The notes beneath the pieces were generated by a model. That model did no database searches. It was not told where the DNA came from and saw only the letters and a program-made list of their open reading frames with translations. From Mariniblastus sp. (GTDB taxonomy: Bacteria; Planctomycetota; Planctomycetia; Pirellulales; Pirellulaceae): a stretch of DNA of 64,000 nucleotides. The position numbers were made by a program, and so were the translations under genes. The DNA is taken from positions 1 to 64,000 of the forward strand of contig WTFU01000017.1 of assembly GCA_011523945.1 (NCBI GenBank), in the 5' to 3' direction. Of the stretch, positions 53,610 through 63,046 are shown one piece after another; within the stretch, counting starts at the first letter, position 1; each line of letters begins with the position of its first letter.

Positions 53610-55175
53610 ATGAAATTATCGCCGGTAACTTTAGGTTGGTTACTTGTTTTCCTTATCGCAGGCATGAATCCGGTACTTCTTGCGGCTCAGAGTAATGCCA
53701 GCCCATTTGTCGAAATTGGTTTTAATAGCGCGCCCGCGTCTGCATTCTACAGTGAACTTACGGTGCGGGAATCCAGCGAAGGTACTGCCTATGCGGCCTG
53801 TGGATTTAGTCATGGGTGGCTAGGGGTTCAGGAACTTGTCGGCGGAAAAAAGGCTGTTGTTTTTTCTGTGTCGTCGATGCCAAAGTCAAAAGAGCATGCG
53901 TCTGCGGCAGTTGGGGACGCGCAGGTCAGAGTTATAAAATTGGGAGAGGGGGTTCGTGAACGGGTTCTCGCTGATCAAAGTACAGTGGAATTGTCTTATG
54001 ATTTGAATTGGACAGTTGGAGAATCGCTTCGTTTTATTGTCTACTCCGAAACAGAAAATAAGGAAACTCGCTACGCCGCTTACTGTTATCTGATGAAAGA
54101 GAATCGATGGTTGCATGTTGGTACATGCTCTTTAAATTCTGGCGGTTCGTTGTTACTTGGTCTTCACAGCTTTATCGGTGATAAGTCCGCTGACAAAACT
54201 CCATGTCAGCAACCACGCAGTTGTGATTTGGAATCCCCCTGGATGCTGGTTGGGGAAAAATGGATGCCGACGGTATCGGCAAGCACGATTAACAACGTCA
54301 AAACAGTTGCCGGGATCATGGTGGGGGTTGAAGGTGGGCGGTTCGTTTTGCGAACAGAGCCCGGTTCAAAAAAAACTGGAGTGATTGGGGATTCTGAAAT
54401 TCGGCTTCCGAAGGCTGAACGAAAACCTCCCCTCGATTTGCCTGTTCCGATGGGAGGCGGAGAGATGGGGAGGCGGAAATTCCGGATCCTTGCCTACAAT
54501 ATCAAGCATGGTCGTGGGAACGACAATCAAGTTGATTTAGAACGAACCGCTGAGGTGATTCGGCGGCTGCACCCGGACTTTGTAGCGTTGCAAGAGGTGG
54601 ATCAAGAAGTTCAACGAAGCGGGGTAGTCGATCAGCCAAGCGAGCTCGCCTTATTGACTGGCTTGCAACATCATGCGTTTGGGTCTTTCTTTGATTATCA
54701 GGGTGGGCAGTATGGGATGGCCGTTTTATCCCGTAACCCGTTTGAGCGCGTCAAGAATCTGCGTTTACCCGATGGTTCGGAACCGCGGACATCGTTGGTT
54801 GTAGATGTCAAACTGGATTTGAAAAAACAATTGAAGATTGCAGACGTGCATTTTTATCGTACCGAAAAGGAGCGATTGGCTCAGGCACGGCGATTACTGG
54901 AATTTTTGGATGGAAAGCAAAGCGATATTGCAATCGTAGGTGATTTCAATTCTAAGCCCGAGAGTCCGGTTATTAAATTGTTTCAGAGCAATTGGGAAAT
55001 TCCGGATAAGGGCACCGATCATTTCACATTTCGATCGGATCGCCCCGAGGTTGAGATCGATTACGCCTTGCTTAACAAGGGCGCGGGATGGTCCATTTCA
55101 GAAATTGATGTTATCGAGGAGCCGGTCGTTTCGGATCATCGCCCATTGGTTCTTGAGATCGTCGAGGATAAATAG
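53610..55175 (+). CDS. Secreted DUF3472-endonuclease/exonuclease/phosphatase fusion
   Basis: I chose the ATG at 53610, which begins a normal signal peptide cut near L-A-A-Q; the longer frame starts at 53568. The first half (to about residue 280) matches DUF3472, a beta-sandwich common in planctomycetes. The second half is an EEP phosphodiesterase: L-A-Y-N-I-K-H-G, A-L-Q-E-V-D, D-F-N-S-K-P, and S-D-H-R-P-L for catalysis and metal. It would cut a phosphodiester such as DNA, RNA or a lipid head group outside the cytoplasm. The substrate is unknown. Confidence 0.9.
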   Translation: MKLSPVTLGWLLVFLIAGMNPVLLAAQSNASPFVEIGFNSAPASAFYSELTVRESSEGTAYAACGFSHGWLGVQELVGGKKAVVFSVSSMPKSKEHASAAVGDAQVRVIKLGEGVRERVLADQSTVELSYDLNWTVGESLRFIVYSETENKETRYAAYCYLMKENRWLHVGTCSLNSGGSLLLGLHSFIGDKSADKTPCQQPRSCDLESPWMLVGEKWMPTVSASTINNVKTVAGIMVGVEGGRFVLRTEPGSKKTGVIGDSEIRLPKAERKPPLDLPVPMGGGEMGRRKFRILAYNIKHGRGNDNQVDLERTAEVIRRLHPDFVALQEVDQEVQRSGVVDQPSELALLTGLQHHAFGSFFDYQGGQYGMAVLSRNPFERVKNLRLPDGSEPRTSLVVDVKLDLKKQLKIADVHFYRTEKERLAQARRLLEFLDGKQSDIAIVGDFNSKPESPVIKLFQSNWEIPDKGTDHFTFRSDRPEVEIDYALLNKGAGWSISEIDVIEEPVVSDHRPLVLEIVEDK

Positions 55176-55434
55176 ACTCCCCGGTTTAGAACCCCAATAG
55201 AATCCCAAAACTGCCGCCTCCCGTGGGATTGAAATTGCTAACGACTCGTTCTCTACCAATATGTGGACGAAGCGAGGCTTGAACCGATCGTTTCGGGAGG
55301 GGATCGAGGTTTGAACTTAAACAATTATTTGTTTCTGTTAGAATTCGCAGACGACTTGCGGAACGATAAAGTGTCATCGAGTGACTTAGGTTCCGGTTAT
55401 TGATCATCTACTTCATACCACATGAGTCTTCGCT

Positions 55435-56607
55435 ATGAGTTCTCCACAAACGCTTGCTGAAACGGAAAATTCGAACGATCCCCTGCGTTTAATCGATGTC
55501 GATTATGTCCAGTTCTATGTGGGCAATGCAAAGCAGGCGGCGTATTTTTACGCTCAGGCATTCGGATTTGAAATCGAGCAGATTAGTGACTTGACGACGA
55601 ATGTTAGAGAAGCGGCGACGTATTTACTAACGCAAGGGAATATTCGATTTTTACTGACGACTGGTTTGCATCCCGATCACCCTGCTCAGCAAGAAGTCCA
55701 GCTGTATGGAGATGGAATTAAAGACATCGCTTTTACGGTAGAGGATTCCGTTAAAGCCTATGAGCAAGCACTCAAGAATGGCGCAGAGTCTGCCTACGAA
55801 CCGGTTGAGATTACGGATGAGTTGGGGACTATTGTCAAATCGGGCGTGAAATCCTTTGGGCGTTTTGTGCACACCTTCATTTCCAGAACTGGAAAGTATT
55901 CGATTGAAAACGTAAAGCAACGTGGCGAGCAATTTCTTCCCGGTTTCCGCGTGCTCGATGATCTAGCAATTAATAAATACAATCGTGAAAACCCAACTGG
56001 GCTTTTCTATGTGGATCACTGCGTTGGAAACGTGCCGATGGGTGAGATGGATGTTTGGGTTAAATGGTACGAAGATGTACTCGGATTTAAGCTGTTCAAG
56101 CACTTCGATGCGGAAGATATCTCAACTGAATACACAGCGCTGATGTCGAAAGTGATGGATTCTGGTCGTGAGCTAATCAAGATCCCAATTAATGAACCTG
56201 CTGAAGGTAGAAATAAAAGTCAGATTGAAGAGTATCTTGATTGGCATAATAACACCGGTGGTATTCAGCATCTCGCGTTATTGACGAAGGACGAAGTAAA
56301 TACCGTCGGCGAGCTTCGTTCGCGGGGAGTTGATTTTCTCGATATCCCGGAGACTTACTATGAGTTAGTTTGGGATCGCGTTGGTGAAATTGATGAAGAT
56401 ATCCAGCAAGTAAAAGATCTCCGTGTTCTGGTCGATCGAGATGATAAGGGGTACTTGTTACAGATTTTCACAAAACCTCTGCAGGATCGCCCCACGATGT
56501 TTTTTGAGATTATTTGTCGCCGTGGCAGCGAATCGTTTGGAAAAGGCAATTTCAAAGCTTTGTTTGAGTCGCTTGAGTTGGAACAGTTGCGCCGCGGAAA
56601 CCTCTAA
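55435..56607 (+). CDS. hppD: 4-hydroxyphenylpyruvate dioxygenase
   Basis: The 390-residue protein has two vicinal-oxygen-chelate domains. The iron ligands are visible: the histidine in V-D-H-C-V-G-N, the histidine in I-Q-H-L-A-L, and the glutamate in F-F-E-I-I. The ending F-K-A-L-F-E-S-L-E is also typical. The enzyme converts 4-hydroxyphenylpyruvate to homogentisate in tyrosine breakdown. Homogentisate dioxygenase is not in the window. Confidence 0.95.
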   Translation: MSSPQTLAETENSNDPLRLIDVDYVQFYVGNAKQAAYFYAQAFGFEIEQISDLTTNVREAATYLLTQGNIRFLLTTGLHPDHPAQQEVQLYGDGIKDIAFTVEDSVKAYEQALKNGAESAYEPVEITDELGTIVKSGVKSFGRFVHTFISRTGKYSIENVKQRGEQFLPGFRVLDDLAINKYNRENPTGLFYVDHCVGNVPMGEMDVWVKWYEDVLGFKLFKHFDAEDISTEYTALMSKVMDSGRELIKIPINEPAEGRNKSQIEEYLDWHNNTGGIQHLALLTKDEVNTVGELRSRGVDFLDIPETYYELVWDRVGEIDEDIQQVKDLRVLVDRDDKGYLLQIFTKPLQDRPTMFFEIICRRGSESFGKGNFKALFESLELEQLRRGNL

Positions 56608-56675
56608 ACGATACCGTGGGGTGTACCGAGTTCTTTTGTCTGTTTTGATTGCAGCGGTTTCAGTACAATGCGTTA

Positions 56676-58388
56676 ATGCAAACGCTGAGGTATCAAAAAA
56701 CTCAACTCAAATCGCTGACGGGGCTAAGGTTTTTAGCTGCGCTGGCGGTATTTATCGCCCATATGCCCGGTTCATGGCCGGAATATGATTTTGGTAAGGC
56801 ACCGATTGGTGCCGCCGGGGTGAGTTTTTTTTTCGTGCTCTCCGGTTTTATTCTCGCCTATGTTTACTTGCCCCGTCTTGAGATTTCTGGTTCAAATCAA
56901 TTTCCATTTAAGGAATTTTATCTGCGAAGGGTGGCTAGGATTTGGCCACTGCACCTCACGACTCTCTTGATCGCCCTTATTTTGGTCATGGGTTGGCGGT
57001 TATTTCAAAAACAGGATTACGTCTTGCTGAAGTCGTTTGCGAATGTCTTTCTTTTGCAGGCTTGGATTCCTATTCACAAATGGGGTTATTTTTTAAATGG
57101 GCCTGCCTGGAGTTTGTCCGTAGAAGTTTTTTTTTACGCAGTTTTCCCATGGTTTCTGATTGGTTGGCCCAAGAGGTTTGTTTTAAAGTATTTAAGCGTC
57201 CTGTTTTTCACATTTCTGCTCGTCTTGTTAGTTGGTGTTTATGGGCCGTCGTGGCAAAGCAGGGGCATTCAATTCGATGCTTTGATTCGAAATCTACCTC
57301 CTATGCGTTGTTTTGAATTCGCCTCGGGAATAGCCTGTGGCATCTTTTTCTTGTCGCAGTCTCAACGGTCTGAACGCTCACGGGCCTTTGATACGATGTT
57401 TGAGTTGTTTAGCATTTCGGTCATCATTTTATTTTTCTATTTTTCAAACCGGCTTGGGTTGTACCGGCATGAACAGCCGGCGGGGATAAGTGCCGGTTTC
57501 AATTACTGGTATCGGTTCTCCGGCGCAGCGCCCGTATTTGTGATTTTGATTTTTACATTCGCCCGGAGTCAGGGTTGGGGAGCTCGGTTTCTATCGAGTC
57601 GGTTGCTCGTTTATCTCGGCGAAATAAGTTATTCGTTTTATATGGTTCACATGAGCGTCTTGCTGGTGGTCGCGCGGTATGACCGAGTTGAAGGGAGTTG
57701 GGTCACACCTCTGCAGGTAGCATGTTGTCTTGGTCTTTCCATCGCTGCATCGTCGCTGCTTTATCATCTGGTTGAGGTCCCGTTTCGTAAAGCGATTGTG
57801 GCTCGGTTCGATAATAGTAAAAGTACTACCGTTCCGTTTTTTAAGACCTTAATCAGTGCTTTCGTCAATGAGTTCACAGTCAAGAAAATTATGGTCGCGT
57901 CTGTACTGCTGTTGGCTTGCTGCGGGGGCATTCAACAAACCCGATTCAATTTAAATAGCAACAAGTATGCTGATGCGATTGTGGCAGCTTCATCGAGTGA
58001 ATTTAAAGATGTACAGTTCGGTGGCGATGCTATTCTTCGTGGAATCCGAGTGACTCAAAAGGCAAACGATGGACTACAGATTGAGGCTGTGTGGAAATTG
58101 AATTCGGAACGACGAGAGATTCGTTTTTTATATCTTTTGAATGTTGAGAATAAGATCTTAAAGCGGGGAAGCACAAACAAAGCTGTATTCTCTAATTTGG
58201 AGCCTCAGGAAATTGTGATTGATCGGGTGAAAATTGCCCGAGGCGATTTGACGGGTGTAGAAAAAATCGCGATTGGCTTTTTTGAAAAAGGCCGTGGATT
58301 TGCGGACGTCAATAAAGGCCCTCGCAATGCAAAGATGCAGCAGCTATACATTTGGAGAAAAGACTCCGAATCAAAACAAATCCGTTAG
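56676..58388 (+). CDS. Acyltransferase 3 family membrane protein (OafA/YrhL type)
   Basis: I chose the ATG at 56676 (M-Q-T-L-R-Y), because the frame opens with a TTG at 56649 and the family core begins K-S-L-T-G-L-R-F-L-A-A-L-A-V. The 570-residue protein has about ten membrane helices. The F-x-L-S-G-F-I-L region and R-R-V-A-R-I-W-P match acyltransferase 3. The last 130 residues form a soluble periplasmic domain without a recognisable motif. The family adds acetyl or other acyl groups to sugars of surface polysaccharides. Confidence 0.9.
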   Translation: MQTLRYQKTQLKSLTGLRFLAALAVFIAHMPGSWPEYDFGKAPIGAAGVSFFFVLSGFILAYVYLPRLEISGSNQFPFKEFYLRRVARIWPLHLTTLLIALILVMGWRLFQKQDYVLLKSFANVFLLQAWIPIHKWGYFLNGPAWSLSVEVFFYAVFPWFLIGWPKRFVLKYLSVLFFTFLLVLLVGVYGPSWQSRGIQFDALIRNLPPMRCFEFASGIACGIFFLSQSQRSERSRAFDTMFELFSISVIILFFYFSNRLGLYRHEQPAGISAGFNYWYRFSGAAPVFVILIFTFARSQGWGARFLSSRLLVYLGEISYSFYMVHMSVLLVVARYDRVEGSWVTPLQVACCLGLSIAASSLLYHLVEVPFRKAIVARFDNSKSTTVPFFKTLISAFVNEFTVKKIMVASVLLLACCGGIQQTRFNLNSNKYADAIVAASSSEFKDVQFGGDAILRGIRVTQKANDGLQIEAVWKLNSERREIRFLYLLNVENKILKRGSTNKAVFSNLEPQEIVIDRVKIARGDLTGVEKIAIGFFEKGRGFADVNKGPRNAKMQQLYIWRKDSESKQIR

Positions 58389-59383
58389 TTTGTTTTGGAG
58401 GATTTGTGCTGTTTGACGATGGCTTGCAAGAGTTCACGGGATGCATTTTTCTCTAACTCTACCCTGACATCTTTCCACCCAAGTGAAGAATCGCGTACTG
58501 CCTCGCACTTGATGAGGTGGAATCCGAATTTTGTTCTTACCGGATAGCTGATTTCATTTTCAAGAAGTTCAAAAGCTGTGTTCGTAAATGAGGGAGGCAT
58601 AGGCCCTTTAAGTGTGATCCAGCCCAGGGAACCGCCTGAGAAGCGAGTGGGCGCCTCCGAGTGATTTTTCACGGCTTCCTGCCAGGAAACAGATTTTGAG
58701 AGAATCTGATTTCGGATTTCAAGCAGCCGTTTTTTTATGGCCTGTTCTTGTAATGGGGGAGCGTTACCCGAAAGCTTGACCAGCATATGGGCGACTTTAA
58801 TTTCAGTCCCATTAAAGCGTCGCTTGCTTCTCTCGAAATAGGACTCAAGGAATTCGTCAGTAAGTTTGTTCGTCAGATAACGTTCCCAACTAATTTGCCA
58901 CTTGGTCTGAAACTTTAACTCGTCGCTGGTTTGGTAGGTCTCTTTGAGAAATTCTGTAAAACTCAAATCAATCGTCTGAAGCTCGGATTTTAGATTCTCG
59001 ATTTGGAAATCAACTTCAGAGGGATTAGCGGCTAATCCCCTTTGGGAAAGAAAGTCCAATGCGACATGTTGGTCGACCAGTTTCTGAGTGGTCACTTCCA
59101 TCGCTTTCTTTCTCTCGCTGGCCGAGAGTTTCCGTTCGCCCAGGGTTCGTTTCAGATCGCGAGCCACTTGATCTCGTGTGATGATCGTACCGTTTACAGT
59201 TGCGAGGATATCCTGCTTAGCTGATCGGTCGGAATCAGTTTGTTGATAGCCGTAGGCGAGAGGAGATGCAAGGCTGAAAAGTCCCAACAGAAAACCAAAG
59301 AGCACGGTTTTGTTTCGGGTGTAAACGGCAGAGTAAAGTTGATTGACAAGTGAGGTCAAATCCGCCCTCCAAATTGCATGCAA
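58385..59383 (-). CDS. SurA/PpiC-like parvulin peptidyl-prolyl isomerase
   Basis: This 332-residue protein has a hydrophobic signal segment at about 25-44, a SurA-N-type helical region (A-T-V-N-G-T-I-I-T-R-D-Q-V), and one parvulin domain at about 195-300. Unlike the double-parvulin protein in this window, it keeps the parvulin histidine (V-A-H-M-L-V) and the late F-G-F-H-L-I. It probably helps periplasmic folding. It overlaps the convergent acyltransferase stop by 4 bp. The STN-like protein gene ends 22 bp before its start, so they may share a transcript. Confidence 0.88.
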   Translation of the reverse strand: MHAIWRADLTSLVNQLYSAVYTRNKTVLFGFLLGLFSLASPLAYGYQQTDSDRSAKQDILATVNGTIITRDQVARDLKRTLGERKLSASERKKAMEVTTQKLVDQHVALDFLSQRGLAANPSEVDFQIENLKSELQTIDLSFTEFLKETYQTSDELKFQTKWQISWERYLTNKLTDEFLESYFERSKRRFNGTEIKVAHMLVKLSGNAPPLQEQAIKKRLLEIRNQILSKSVSWQEAVKNHSEAPTRFSGGSLGWITLKGPMPPSFTNTAFELLENEISYPVRTKFGFHLIKCEAVRDSSLGWKDVRVELEKNASRELLQAIVKQHKSSKTN

Positions 59384-59405
59384 AAATTGTGGGCCAAATG
59401 CCGGT

Positions 59406-60776
59406 TTAAGGTAGTGGAATGTCCGTCAATTCCAACTTGACTGGGACTTTGACAATCGAGGCAGGTGTTTGATAAACGAGGGTCATGGCGCTCGGGTCCG
59501 TGTCAAAGTAATAGCGAACGGTTATTTCATTGTCGGTTTGCCCAATTCCGTCGTAGGCAATGGGAACGATCTTGTCACCTTCTGTATTTTCAAGATGAAT
59601 TTTGTTTTCGTAGACCCAGCTGTGAAAGGATTCCAGAGCATTTTGTTGGGCATCGAATCCTAGTTTGATTGAGAGTCCGAACAGTTCTTCATTCTTTTCG
59701 ATTCCTTCATAGGTTACTGTTGCACCTGCCCTAGTTTGTTGATGGCCGTCCTTTAAACGGCCTAGTTTTTTAAAGCGAAAAGTTTCGGTGCGCCCGGCAA
59801 TTATTGCCTCTCCAGTACCGGTGAGGGATTTGATTTTTTCGATCGAACGATCTAAAAGTTCGACCGGGATGAAAAATTCAATTTCAGAAATTTCCGGTTG
59901 AACGGTTCCGTAAAACACAGCTTCACGATTGGTGAGTGTGATTGGTTTGTTTTGGCCGTCGACCGCTTTGATGCTGGCGGCAGGAAGTTGGATTGAAATG
60001 GGGGTGATTCTTGGTTCCCAGCGAACAATCGTACTGATATTGCAGTAGTTGAGATTTGGATTAACAAGATTGCGAGCCGCATTCACTTGGGTTACGGAGA
60101 TTCCAAAAATTCCTGAGACGCATTGCGGAGGCTGTTTGCTCGCAACGGCTACTTGGTTTTCAGTCGGATTCACGGCTTGCTGCATCGCGGATTGTGTAGG
60201 TTCAAGACGAAGTTGCCCGGCGTTTGCAGCGTACGGAGATATCTTGATTTCTCCAGCTTGACTGATGCTGTTGAGTGCTTCCCAGAACGTTCCATTTTCG
60301 ACATTTAGATTAACTTCTCGTTTACTAAAAATATCTGAAGTCGTGTCTGTCAGGGCGACATCATTGCCAGTTTGCTTCTTCAATGCCTCAAGTGCTTCGC
60401 CAACGGTCATTTTTCCAACGAGGGTGGCCCGGGAGGACTTCGTAGCGATGGCAGCAACTATTTTTTCTAGTTCTGTCCGGACTTTACTAATCCGCTGAAT
60501 TAGATCAGTGGCCTCTGCTGGATCGGCAGGGTCTAGATGGTCAAGGACGCGAGTGCCAAGGGCTATCAACTCCTGTTGCGCTTGGTCTCGTTGAGCAATG
60601 GAGGGAGATTCAAGCTGTTGTCTCAGTACATCCACACGGTCAATCAATTCCATGTCACCGAGAATTTTGTCTGATTGATTGGGGGGTGTGTCTTCCTGAC
60701 CAACCAGTGTTGAGGAGACCGTGAAACAAATAAACAATAACAGTACGAAGGTAAATTGAAGAGGCTCGCGTTGCAT
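59406..60776 (-). CDS. Secreted hypothetical protein with STN-like segment
   Basis: The 456-residue protein has a signal peptide cut near L-V-G-Q, a helical region up to about 115, then M-T-V-G-E-A-L-E-A-L-K-K-Q-T and N-V-E-N-G-T-F-W-E-A-L, which look like the N-terminal secretin/STN domain of TonB-dependent and type II/IV secretion proteins. A beta-rich C-terminal half follows with no recognised fold. It sits before the parvulin gene in the same direction, 22 bp apart, and may be its co-transcribed partner. Function is unknown. Confidence 0.7.
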   Translation of the reverse strand: MQREPLQFTFVLLLFICFTVSSTLVGQEDTPPNQSDKILGDMELIDRVDVLRQQLESPSIAQRDQAQQELIALGTRVLDHLDPADPAEATDLIQRISKVRTELEKIVAAIATKSSRATLVGKMTVGEALEALKKQTGNDVALTDTTSDIFSKREVNLNVENGTFWEALNSISQAGEIKISPYAANAGQLRLEPTQSAMQQAVNPTENQVAVASKQPPQCVSGIFGISVTQVNAARNLVNPNLNYCNISTIVRWEPRITPISIQLPAASIKAVDGQNKPITLTNREAVFYGTVQPEISEIEFFIPVELLDRSIEKIKSLTGTGEAIIAGRTETFRFKKLGRLKDGHQQTRAGATVTYEGIEKNEELFGLSIKLGFDAQQNALESFHSWVYENKIHLENTEGDKIVPIAYDGIGQTDNEITVRYYFDTDPSAMTLVYQTPASIVKVPVKLELTDIPLP

Positions 60777-60933
60777 ATTAATTCCTTAGTTCCGATAACA
60801 ATTATTATCTTACCCATTGAGGCCAATTTGAGGGTGAAAAATTTGTTTTGAATGTTATTCAATTGGGAATCCGTTTGCGAAAGGAGAGAGGTGACGTAGG
60901 TTTTGCTGGACATTTAAAGGGAAGGAAACAGAG

Positions 60934-62052
60934 ATGCGGGTAAATTCGATTAAAAAGCGGCTCATCGCCGGCTTTGCCTGTGTCATGGTTTTGTTCGTTG
61001 CCGAATCTGTTTATGGGCAATCGAAGCAACCGATTGCCACCATCGAAGTCCCGTATAAACAGAAGGCCTACATCGGTAAGCCATTAGCGTGGGACGGTCG
61101 CGAAATGATGCTGCTCCGGCGCGACGGTAAGGTAAGCGTTTTGCCGGTAAAAACTAACCGTGATTACTCGACTGTCAGTTCCGGTTTCAAGCCTTTCTCG
61201 GCAGCGGAAATGAGGAAACGCTTGCAGTCAGAATTTGGAAATAAATACGATGTTTCTCTGACTCATGATTTTATCGTCGTGCACCCCCCCGGAAGTCCGC
61301 AGGTTTGGGCGACGCCTTTTCAGCAGTTATATGCCAGATTTCAAGCCTATTTTACAACTCGCGGATTTCGCTTGCAGAATCCTGAATTCCCTATGGTGGC
61401 GATTGTGTTAAGGACTCGAGGTGAATTCGATCGGATGCTGAAGGCTTTTCACCATTATGATTCGTCGGTTCTTGGTTACTATTCACCCAGAAGCAACCGA
61501 ATTATCACCTATGACCAGAGCGAGGGACGCTCAAAAGATAGTTCATGGTTGTTTAATGCAGGAACAATCTTGCATGAAGCCACTCACCAGACGGCTTTCA
61601 ATACCGGGCTGCACAGCCGATTTGCCCCTGTTGTCCGCTGGGAGAGCGAAGGACTGGCGATGCTATTTGAGGCACGTGGTGTAAATAATAGTCAGAATTA
61701 TCCTCGCCAGGAGGATCGTATTCATGCGGCTCGCTTTGCGCAACTGAAGAAGCTGTATCGCGAAGGAAACGTTCAAGGGAAGTTGGCGGATTTAGTGGTC
61801 AGCGATGACTTATTTCGAACTGATGCGCAGGCTGCCTATGCGATTTCCTGGGGCATGACGTTTTATTTTACTGAGGTAATGCCAAGTAATTACAGACAGT
61901 TTCTAAAAAACGACGCAGCACGCACAGACTTTTCTTCTTATTCGAGGAAGCAACGCGCGTCCGACTTTGCGAAAGCATTCGGTAGTAACTTCGAAGAAAT
62001 CGAAGCTCGTATGAAGCGATTTTATCAGGATTTGAAACAGCCTGATCGGTAA
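60934..62052 (+). CDS. DUF1570 family secreted metalloprotease-like protein
   Basis: The 372-residue protein has a signal peptide (cut near V-Y-G-Q) and a DUF1570 domain with I-L-H-E-A-T-H-Q, an H-E-x-x-H motif, followed by W-E-S-E-G-L-A-M-L, which supplies a downstream glutamate. The motif order is that of gluzincin peptidases. A planctomycete-enriched family of unknown substrate; it would act outside the cytoplasm. It is divergent from the STN-like gene. Confidence 0.9.
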   Translation: MRVNSIKKRLIAGFACVMVLFVAESVYGQSKQPIATIEVPYKQKAYIGKPLAWDGREMMLLRRDGKVSVLPVKTNRDYSTVSSGFKPFSAAEMRKRLQSEFGNKYDVSLTHDFIVVHPPGSPQVWATPFQQLYARFQAYFTTRGFRLQNPEFPMVAIVLRTRGEFDRMLKAFHHYDSSVLGYYSPRSNRIITYDQSEGRSKDSSWLFNAGTILHEATHQTAFNTGLHSRFAPVVRWESEGLAMLFEARGVNNSQNYPRQEDRIHAARFAQLKKLYREGNVQGKLADLVVSDDLFRTDAQAAYAISWGMTFYFTEVMPSNYRQFLKNDAARTDFSSYSRKQRASDFAKAFGSNFEEIEARMKRFYQDLKQPDR

Positions 62053-62096
62053 CATCGATTTGAATTCCCGCAAGGTTGAAAGAAACGGATCGCTTC

Positions 62097-62723
62097 TTAT
62101 ATCATCCCATTTTTAAGCGCCCACACGGCGGCTTGCGTGCGATCGTTGACGTCTAGTTTGCGGAGAATATTCTGGACATGCTCTTTGACCGTCTCGACAC
62201 TAATGCCGAGTGACTTTCCGATCTCACGATTACTCAAGCCCATTGCAACGTGTTGCAATACTTGGGATTCGCGTTTGGTTAGCGGGCTTTCGGAAGGACC
62301 TGAACCAAGCCGTTTCATTCTTGTTTTGGTCGTGGCGAGCAAGCTTGTGGGAGGTGTGGATTCGCCAGCGGCGGCGCTGTGCAGTGCGGTGATCAGAGTT
62401 TCGATCGGGGATGTTTTTTGGATGAACTCAAAGCAGCCCAGTGCGCTTGCCCGAGCGATGTTGGTTGGGTTGGAGTGAGAGGTGAAAACAATCACCTTTA
62501 AATTCAAATCAGGATCTACTTTCTCGAGCGACTTAAGAGCATCTTGCCTGCCGAGGCGAACTTCGGTGACTAAGATTTGCGGGCGGTGAATTTCGATTGA
62601 AGGCACAATTTGCGCGGAGCTTCGAATTTGGTCGACGATCTCCATCTGCGATTCTTTCGCGAGGGTGCAGAGGCTAAGGCCAACAATTGGATGATCGTCC
62701 GCGAGCAGTATTTTCGGCGTCAT
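62097..62723 (-). CDS. NarL/LuxR-type response regulator with altered phosphosite
   Basis: The 208-residue protein has a receiver domain (residues 1-118) and a LuxR/GerE HTH (about 145-208, with L-T-K-R-E-S-Q-V-L-Q and E-I-G-K-S-L-G-I-S-V-E-T-V). The acidic pair D9-D10, the T81/S82 site and K103 are kept, but the phosphoacceptor aspartate is glutamate E54 (L-V-T-E-V-R-L-G). A D-to-E change at this site often mimics phosphorylation. No histidine kinase is next to it. Its divergent neighbour is an NtrC-type regulator. Confidence 0.9.
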   Translation of the reverse strand: MTPKILLADDHPIVGLSLCTLAKESQMEIVDQIRSSAQIVPSIEIHRPQILVTEVRLGRQDALKSLEKVDPDLNLKVIVFTSHSNPTNIARASALGCFEFIQKTSPIETLITALHSAAAGESTPPTSLLATTKTRMKRLGSGPSESPLTKRESQVLQHVAMGLSNREIGKSLGISVETVKEHVQNILRKLDVNDRTQAAVWALKNGMI

Positions 62724-63046
62724 GGGTAATATGATGCGGTTAAACTTTGATAAGTGTGCTTAAAGCTAGAAATTAAGCCTTAAGCAAAAGAGTTGCTTAC
62801 AAGAAGCCGGATCAATGGATGAGAATTACGTTATACCCTAGATGGGGAAAGAAATCTCAGTTCAGACCAATTTTATCGAAAATTACCGCATTATCTTAAA
62901 AAACGGAAATATCCCTCAAATTCTGGGTTCTTAGCAAAAACAGGCCTTAATCCGGCAACGGTGACCTAAATAAACATAGGCGTTGTATTTAATCACCTGC
63001 GACCTGTTTGCTACCTCGGTACACGAATAACCGAGATTAATAAGAA
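62724..63046. other. 323-bp divergent region between two response regulators
   Basis: AT-rich, without a convincing ORF. I did not find a clear sigma-54 (GG-N10-GC) or sigma-70 promoter. It must hold the promoters of both regulator genes. Confidence 0.5.
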
